Shown here one piece after another: positions 1 to 3,905 of a DNA stretch of 6,786 nt (position 1 is its first letter; each line of letters begins with the position of its first letter). The notes under the pieces were generated by a model. The model was not told the origin of the DNA, made no database searches, and saw nothing but the letters and a program-made list of their open reading frames with translations. A program made the position numbers and the translations under genes. Origin of the DNA: Prevotellaceae bacterium (lineage in GTDB: Bacteria > Bacteroidota > Bacteroidia > Bacteroidales > Bacteroidaceae); the NCBI GenBank assembly GCA_905371275.1, contig CAJPLH010000104.1, forward strand, positions 1 to 6,786, written 5' to 3'.

Positions 1-178
1 GCATATTCTCGCGCTTTGCCGTAGCAATGATGGCACGGAGCGTGGGGTTTGTGTCGGGATCTGGGCCACCACCTTTGACGGCTACGGCGATTTGTTTACC
101 AATCTTTGTGAACGTGCGAGCCATATGCCCCCAACGCTTCATCTTTGCGGCTTTGCGATATTCAAAAGCTCTTCCCAT
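1..178 (-). CDS. yebC: YebC/TACO1-family protein, N-terminal 59 codons (cut by the left edge)
   Basis: The reverse strand from 178 encodes a protein beginning MGRAFEYRKAAKMKRWGHMA and continuing through GGPDPDTNPTLRAIIATAKR to the edge (59 codons plus one base). This is the conserved N-terminal domain of the YebC/PmpR/TACO1 family, in the form seen in Bacteroidota; family members are usually about 240 aa, so roughly three quarters is missing. The family was long annotated as transcriptional regulators. Mitochondrial TACO1 and more recent bacterial work point to a role in translation, helping ribosomes through difficult stretches such as polyproline. The cytoplasmic location is inferred from the lack of a signal peptide. 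ATG at 178 is chosen because it matches the family start; an in-frame TAG lies at 214-212 with no other ATG between. No Shine-Dalgarno sequence is visible. It follows pheT on the same strand after 122 bp, so co-transcription is possible, although the gap holds a large hairpin. Confidence 0.95.
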   Translation of the reverse strand, partial: MGRAFEYRKAAKMKRWGHMARTFTKIGKQIAVAVKGGGPDPDTNPTLRAIIATAKRENM

Positions 179-221
179 AGGAATATAATTATAGGATTGT
201 AATTGTTGTATCTATCAATAG

Positions 222-280
222 TTCTTTCTCTCTGCTAAAGCAGAATTACATAGCGCACTTCTGCTTTGCAGAGAAAGGAA
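222..280. repeat. Long imperfect inverted repeat between pheT and yebC
   Basis: The arms at 222-245 and 259-280 are near reverse complements around a 13-nt loop (246-258). Aligned by eye, 245-237 pairs with 259-267. A one-base bulge (236) follows, then 235-233 pairs with 268-270. After a two-base bulge (231-232), 230-222 pairs with 271-279. That gives 21 pairs including one G-T. Each arm can also fold alone (CTGCTAAAGCAG on the left, CTGCTTTGCAG on the right), so a cruciform or two small hairpins are alternatives. Read in the pheT-to-yebC direction there is no T-run after the stem, so it does not look like a standard intrinsic terminator. It could be an mRNA-stability or processing hairpin, a factor-dependent terminator, or a small palindromic repeat element. 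Confidence 0.7.
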
Positions 281-294
281 TAGAAATGTTGCTT

Positions 295-312
295 AAAAAC
301 TTAGCCTCTAAG
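295..312 (-). terminator. Possible weak intrinsic terminator overlapping the end of pheT
   Basis: On the minus strand the last codons and stop of pheT form CTTAG-AGG-CTAAG (312-300), a 5-bp stem with a 3-nt loop. Five T residues follow directly (299-295). The order of hairpin then U-tract is right for an intrinsic terminator, but the stem is short, AT-rich and overlaps the stop codon. Termination would be partial at best. The larger inverted repeat just downstream may matter more. Confidence 0.3.
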
Positions 313-2772
313 CACAGCACCAAGCTGCTGTTCGAGTTGTTTCAAGATTTTAGCCATAATGGCCTCAGTCTGTTTATCATTCATCGTCTTGCTTTCATCT
401 TGCAACACGAATGAAACGGCATAACTCTTTTTACCGGCTTCAAGATTTTTGCCTTCGTAAACGTCAAAGAGTTCCACGCGCTTAAGGAGTTTTTTCTCGC
501 ACGCAAAGGCGATACGCTCTATTTCTCCAAAAGTGACATTCGTGTCCAACAACAAAGCGAGGTCACGACGAACAGCTGGGAACTTGGAGAGTTCGGTGTA
601 AGAAACTTCCTTCTTGGGTAATTTCTTCATCAAAAGCGTCCAATTGAAATCTGCGTAATAAACTTCTGTTTCAATGTCGCAAGCCACGAGGAGCGCTTTC
701 TTCACAAGTCCCAATTCGAGATATACCTTGCCATTTCGGTCAACGACGGCGATACTCTTGGAGAAAATGTCGTTTTTGCCCTCTTCAACCAAGAATTGAC
801 CTAATGCAATGCCAAGGCGGCGCAATACATTGAGTGCGTAACCTTTGAGTTCGTAGACACTTGCATCTTCATTAGCGTGCGCCCACGAGTTTTCTACACG
901 TCGTCCAGTAAGCCAAAGCCCTAGATGCAAGGCTTCACTATAAGGAGCAAGCACTTTCTCTGCGTTGCGCTTGTCAGCATCATAATGATAGCAGTTGCCC
1001 AATTCAAAGAAACGGAGATTAGCTTCCTTACGGTTCACATTGTGAGCAATACTTTCTAGTCCTCCAAAGAGAAGGCTTTGGCGCATCACATTGAGATCGC
1101 TAGAAAGCGGATTGATGAGATGCACAAGATGCTCAGGTGCATATGTCTTCAAGTCCTTATAATAAGCTTCGCGCGTGAGAGAGTTATTAAGAATTTCGTG
1201 GAATCCTTCTCCCACAAGCTGCTCGCTAATCAGGTTTTGTAGTTTCTGACTAATGTCGTTAGCTCCTTTGACAGTGAGCGAAGACTTAAGACTCGTAGGA
1301 ATCTCGACGTTGTTGTAACCATAAATGCGGAGAATATCCTCAACAACATCGCAAGGACGTTGAACATCAACGCGATAAGCAGGAATTTGCAAAGAAAGTC
1401 CCTCTGAGGTTTCAGAGATGATTTTCATATCGAGAGAAATGACAATAGATTTCACCAATTCTGGTTCAATGTGCTTACCAATCACTCCATCGACATAAGC
1501 GTATTCAAGATTTACCTCAAAACTTTTCACCAATGAGGGCTGCTCAACATCGACAATTTCCATAGCGATTTCTCCACCAGCCAATTCTTTTGCCAACAAA
1601 GCCGCAGCTTTGAGCGCATAGATTTGTCCGTCGGGATCAATACCGCGTTCAAAACGGAAAGAAGCGTCAGTGTTAAGACCATGGCGACGTGCACTCTTTC
1701 TCACCCAAGTGGGATGGAAGTAAGCACTTTCAAACACGACATTGGTCGTTGTTTCATACGTTCCACTACCCTTGCCCCCGAAGACACCAGCAATGCACAT
1801 TGCTTCTTTAGCGTTGCAGATAGCTAAATCGCGGTCAGAAAGTTCGTGTTCTTCTCCATCAAGAGTGACAAACTTAGTGCCGTTCTCCAATGTTTTCACA
1901 ACAATCTCTCCCCCTTCAACCATATCGGCATCAAAGCAATGCAGAGGTTGTCCGTATGCCATCATAACATAATTGGTGATGTCCACGATATTGTTGATGG
2001 GGCGGAGACCAATCGTGGTGAGTTTATCTTGCAACCACTTTGGACTTTCTTGAATCTTACAGCCTTTGAGCGAAACTGCTGTGTAGCGAGGGCAAGCCTC
2101 AGTTTGTAAGACAGAAACTCTGATGGGCAAATCGTTGTTGTCTACTTTGAAATCCTCTACACTTGGACGATGTAGCGCAGTCTTTTTGCCGTTGCGCTGG
2201 AGATAAGCATATAAATCGCGTGCAACTCCCCAATGCGAGCAAGCGTCAGCGCGGTTGGGGGTAATATCTACTTCTATGAGATGATCGCTTTCCAAGCCGA
2301 AATACTCAGCAGCAGGCGTACCTACGACAGTATCTTCGGGAAGTACCATAATACCATCGTGACCTTTGCCTACACCGATTTCATCTTCGGCGCAAATCAT
2401 ACCAAGACTTTCAACGCCACGGAGTTTTGACTTTTTGATGACAAACTCGCTGTCGCCATCATACAATTTGGTGCCAAGTGTGGCAACAATAACCTTTTGC
2501 CCCGCAGCGACATTGTGTGCACCACAAACAATCTGCGTGGGTGCTTCGCCATTACCCAAATCTACGGTAGTGACGTGCATATGGTCAGAGTTGGGATGTG
2601 CCTCGCACGTGAGGACGTGTCCAACAACAAGTCCCTTTAGTCCACCACGGATGGTCTGAACTTCTTCCACAGCTCCCACTTCTAGTCCAATGGAAGTGAG
2701 GGCTACGGCTATTTCTTCGGCTGTCATTTCGCAATCAACGTACTCTTTCAGCCATTTGTAGGAAATATTCAT
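301..2772 (-). CDS. pheT: Phenylalanine--tRNA ligase beta subunit (PheRS beta), complete
   Basis: This is the beta chain of the cytoplasmic alpha2-beta2 enzyme that charges tRNA-Phe with phenylalanine using ATP; the beta chain binds tRNA and hydrolyses mischarged Tyr-tRNA. At 823 aa it matches the long bacterial form (about 800 aa). Domains in order, by motif: an N-terminal part starting MNISYKWLKEYV; an OB-fold tRNA-binding domain at about 45-155 (HPNSDHMHVTTVD at 59-71, VCGAHNV at 82-88); the B3/B4 editing domain at about 215-390 (GQPLHCFD at 274-281, SFRFERGIDP at 371-380); B5 at about 415-490 with the acidic run DVQRPCDVVEDILRIYGY; the catalytic-like B6/B7 core at about 500-700 (RFFELG at 587-592); and the anticodon-binding FDX-ACB domain at about 728-822 (FPAVRRDLALL at 731-741). 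ATG at 2772 is the only start, since an in-frame TAG lies at 2811-2809 with no other ATG between. The catalytic alpha subunit gene, pheS, is not adjacent, which is common in Bacteroidota. No internal break or missing motif was seen. Confidence 0.98.
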   Translation of the reverse strand: MNISYKWLKEYVDCEMTAEEIAVALTSIGLEVGAVEEVQTIRGGLKGLVVGHVLTCEAHPNSDHMHVTTVDLGNGEAPTQIVCGAHNVAAGQKVIVATLGTKLYDGDSEFVIKKSKLRGVESLGMICAEDEIGVGKGHDGIMVLPEDTVVGTPAAEYFGLESDHLIEVDITPNRADACSHWGVARDLYAYLQRNGKKTALHRPSVEDFKVDNNDLPIRVSVLQTEACPRYTAVSLKGCKIQESPKWLQDKLTTIGLRPINNIVDITNYVMMAYGQPLHCFDADMVEGGEIVVKTLENGTKFVTLDGEEHELSDRDLAICNAKEAMCIAGVFGGKGSGTYETTTNVVFESAYFHPTWVRKSARRHGLNTDASFRFERGIDPDGQIYALKAAALLAKELAGGEIAMEIVDVEQPSLVKSFEVNLEYAYVDGVIGKHIEPELVKSIVISLDMKIISETSEGLSLQIPAYRVDVQRPCDVVEDILRIYGYNNVEIPTSLKSSLTVKGANDISQKLQNLISEQLVGEGFHEILNNSLTREAYYKDLKTYAPEHLVHLINPLSSDLNVMRQSLLFGGLESIAHNVNRKEANLRFFELGNCYHYDADKRNAEKVLAPYSEALHLGLWLTGRRVENSWAHANEDASVYELKGYALNVLRRLGIALGQFLVEEGKNDIFSKSIAVVDRNGKVYLELGLVKKALLVACDIETEVYYADFNWTLLMKKLPKKEVSYTELSKFPAVRRDLALLLDTNVTFGEIERIAFACEKKLLKRVELFDVYEGKNLEAGKKSYAVSFVLQDESKTMNDKQTEAIMAKILKQLEQQLGAVLRG

Positions 2773-2882
2773 ATAGCAATATCGTTTGCAGTGTAGAAGC
2801 AGCCTATACTATGAGAATTGAGTAAGCCAACGTTGCGTCTATGCTTAAAACAAAGCCAAGAAATCAACAGATTCGCTTATAC

Positions 2883-2923
2883 CCCCTATCGTCACTCTAA
2901 GAGTTTGATGAATTAAATAGGAG
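2883..2923 (-). other. Possible stem-loop in the pheT leader with a nested palindrome
   Basis: On the minus strand CTCCTAT (2923-2917) can pair with ATAGGGG (2889-2883), giving 7 pairs with one G-T. Enclosed in the loop is the palindrome ACTCTAAGAGT (2894-2904). A further stem, TAAGC/GCTTA, is possible at 2847-2843 with 2827-2823. All of this lies in the predicted 5' leader of pheT, about 165 nt long if the -7 element at 2951-2944 is used. The pairings are seen in the sequence; any regulatory role is inference. Short AT-rich stems of this kind also arise by chance. Confidence 0.35.
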
Positions 2924-2943
2924 AAGGCTGCAAAAAATCTCCG

Positions 2944-2951
2944 CAAATTTA
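2944..2951 (-). promoter_or_regulatory. Predicted pheT promoter, -7 element TAAATTTG
   Basis: On the minus strand TAAATTTG exactly fits the Bacteroidota primary sigma factor -7 consensus TAnnTTTG and is followed by C, also common. No clear TTTG -33 element is present; the best candidate, about 19 bp upstream, is a T-rich TTTTC. Transcription would start near 2937, giving pheT a leader of about 165 nt. No better match to the -7 consensus was found between here and the pheT start. Confidence 0.55.
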
Positions 2952-3037
2952 CTCATTTCTTTTGAGAAAAGGAAAGATGAAAGACACGAAAACGCGATTT
3001 TCATATAAAGAAAAGGGAGTAAATGGGGATTTTTCTG

Positions 3038-3045
3038 TAACTTCG
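3038..3045 (+). promoter_or_regulatory. Predicted promoter of the beta-barrel gene, -7 element TAACTTCG
   Basis: TAACTTCG followed by CA differs by one base from the Bacteroidota -7 consensus TAnnTTTG. Its position would place the transcription start near 3051 and leave a leader of under 30 nt before the ATG at 3079. A TTTG -33 element is not evident at the expected distance. The spacing supports the choice of the ATG at 3079 over upstream in-frame starts. Confidence 0.5.
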
Positions 3046-3078
3046 CAGGTAATTAAAAGACTAATAGGGCATAATCCT

Positions 3079-3819
3079 ATGCTGAAAAAGATAATTTTCC
3101 TCTGTTGTGGCCTTGTTTGTGCTGCAACCTCTGCATATTCTCAAGTTGGTGAACAACGCAATCAATGGGCACTAGGCTTCAATGGCGGTGTGAGTATGAA
3201 TAAAATCTTGTTTACTCCCAATATCCGCCAATTTTATCAGACTGCTCCAGTGTTCGGGTTTACAGCGCGCTACACCAGCGAAAAGTATTATGGACTGATT
3301 TGCGCTATTCAACTAGAAGCCAATTACTGGCGAGCTGGATGGCGCGAAGAAATTCTGTCGTCTACCTCGCATCCATTACCTGACACCTACCAACGCAACA
3401 TCGATTATATCCAACTTCCGATGATGGCCAATCTTGGTCTAGGTGAAGAAAAACGAGGATTTAAAGGCTTCCTCTTGGCAGGACCACAAGTTAGTTACGC
3501 ATTCGGTGACAACGAAGTGCGCTCAACGCAATGGACGACCTATACTTCTAAGGGAGTCACCCTACCCAACCGTGCCAACGGGGTGATAGCACAATATGGG
3601 AAATCCATAGAAAATCGTTTAGACTATGGTATTGTCGGTGGACTTGGGGCTGAAGTTTCCTCTAAAATAGGTCACTTCATTGTCGACGCGCGCTACTACT
3701 ACGGACTGTCAGACATTTTCCATAACGCCAAAAAAGATCCTTTTGCTAGATCGGCCAACAATGCGCTAATGTTTAAGTTCACCTATTTGATGGACTTCCC
3801 ACGTGACAAGCGTCGCTAA
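3079..3819 (+). CDS. Outer-membrane beta-barrel protein, PorT-like family, 246 aa
   Basis: This is a secreted protein predicted to form a small beta-barrel in the outer membrane. Residues 1-22 are a signal peptide: MLKK, a hydrophobic core IIFLCCGLVCAA, then SAYS with likely cleavage before Q22. The mature part alternates polar and hydrophobic/aromatic residues as in membrane beta-strands. It carries phrases typical of the OMP_b-brl_2/PorT-like families: YIQLPMMANLGLG (110-122), a GFLLAGPQVSYAFG strand (130-143), YGIVGGLGAEV (183-193) and DARYYYGLSDIF (203-214). The last strand ends ALMFKFTYLMDF (229-240), followed by the basic tail PRDKRR. The frame is open upstream to a TTG at 2962, but those codons overlap a predicted promoter and precede the signal peptide, so ATG at 3079 is used. 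The specific role is unknown. True PorT of the type IX secretion system is a relative, but nothing here shows this is that protein. It lies 86 bp upstream of tamB on the same strand. Confidence 0.87.
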   Translation: MLKKIIFLCCGLVCAATSAYSQVGEQRNQWALGFNGGVSMNKILFTPNIRQFYQTAPVFGFTARYTSEKYYGLICAIQLEANYWRAGWREEILSSTSHPLPDTYQRNIDYIQLPMMANLGLGEEKRGFKGFLLAGPQVSYAFGDNEVRSTQWTTYTSKGVTLPNRANGVIAQYGKSIENRLDYGIVGGLGAEVSSKIGHFIVDARYYYGLSDIFHNAKKDPFARSANNALMFKFTYLMDFPRDKRR

Positions 3820-3828
3820 ACTAACGTG

Positions 3829-3847
3829 GCGCTATTTGCGCTTTTTT
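3829..3847 (+). terminator. Possible weak terminator between the beta-barrel gene and tamB
   Basis: GCGC (3829-3832), a TATTT loop and GCGC (3838-3841) form a 4-bp all-GC stem followed directly by six T residues (3842-3847). The layout is that of an intrinsic terminator, but the stem is very short. It may cause only partial termination and so lower tamB expression relative to the upstream gene, or do nothing. Confidence 0.4.
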
Positions 3848-3905
3848 GTAGACATAACAGTCTCATACATTGACACTTTCTGCTTTCGAATAACAGCAAA
3901 GATAT

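Larger units (their letters stand above)
2773..3078. promoter_or_regulatory. Divergent intergenic region between pheT and the beta-barrel gene
   Basis: This 306-bp AT-rich stretch separates the starts of two divergent genes and I find no convincing gene in it. It contains one Bacteroidota-like -7 element per strand (minus at 2951-2944, plus at 3038-3045), so the two predicted transcripts start about 110 bp apart and point away from each other. The part transcribed towards pheT, about 2773-2937, has several short inverted repeats. There is no ATG on the minus strand in that leader, so a normal AUG-started leader peptide is absent. No tRNA-like sequence or riboswitch class was recognised. Confidence 0.7.

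Noticed and set aside
188..218. E. coli-like sigma-70 promoter for yebC on the minus strand (TTGATA, 19-bp spacer, TATAAT)
   Set aside because: The boxes are present, but the phylum uses a different consensus (TTTG / TAnnTTTG), the spacer is long, and such AT-rich matches are common in intergenic DNA.
1624..2659. Several plus-strand open frames of 65-97 codons opposite pheT (1624-2659)
   Set aside because: They lie antisense to a complete, well-conserved pheT, overlap one another, and encode no recognisable motif. They are shadows of the real gene.
2920..2942. GGAGA/TCTCC inverted repeat beside the pheT promoter as an operator or terminator
   Set aside because: It is only a 5-bp stem with a 13-nt loop, and no second copy or known operator pattern supports it.
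2962..3078. N-terminal extension of the beta-barrel gene by 39 codons, starting at TTG 2962 or ATG 2977
   Set aside because: A clear signal peptide begins at the ATG at 3079, the extension is basic and unlike a secreted N-terminus, and the predicted -7 promoter element lies inside it.
3870..3898. Separate tamB promoter (TTG at 3870-3872 and TAACAGCA at 3891-3898)
   Set aside because: The spacing is acceptable, but the -7 part lacks the TTTG half, so the match is too poor to report as a feature.
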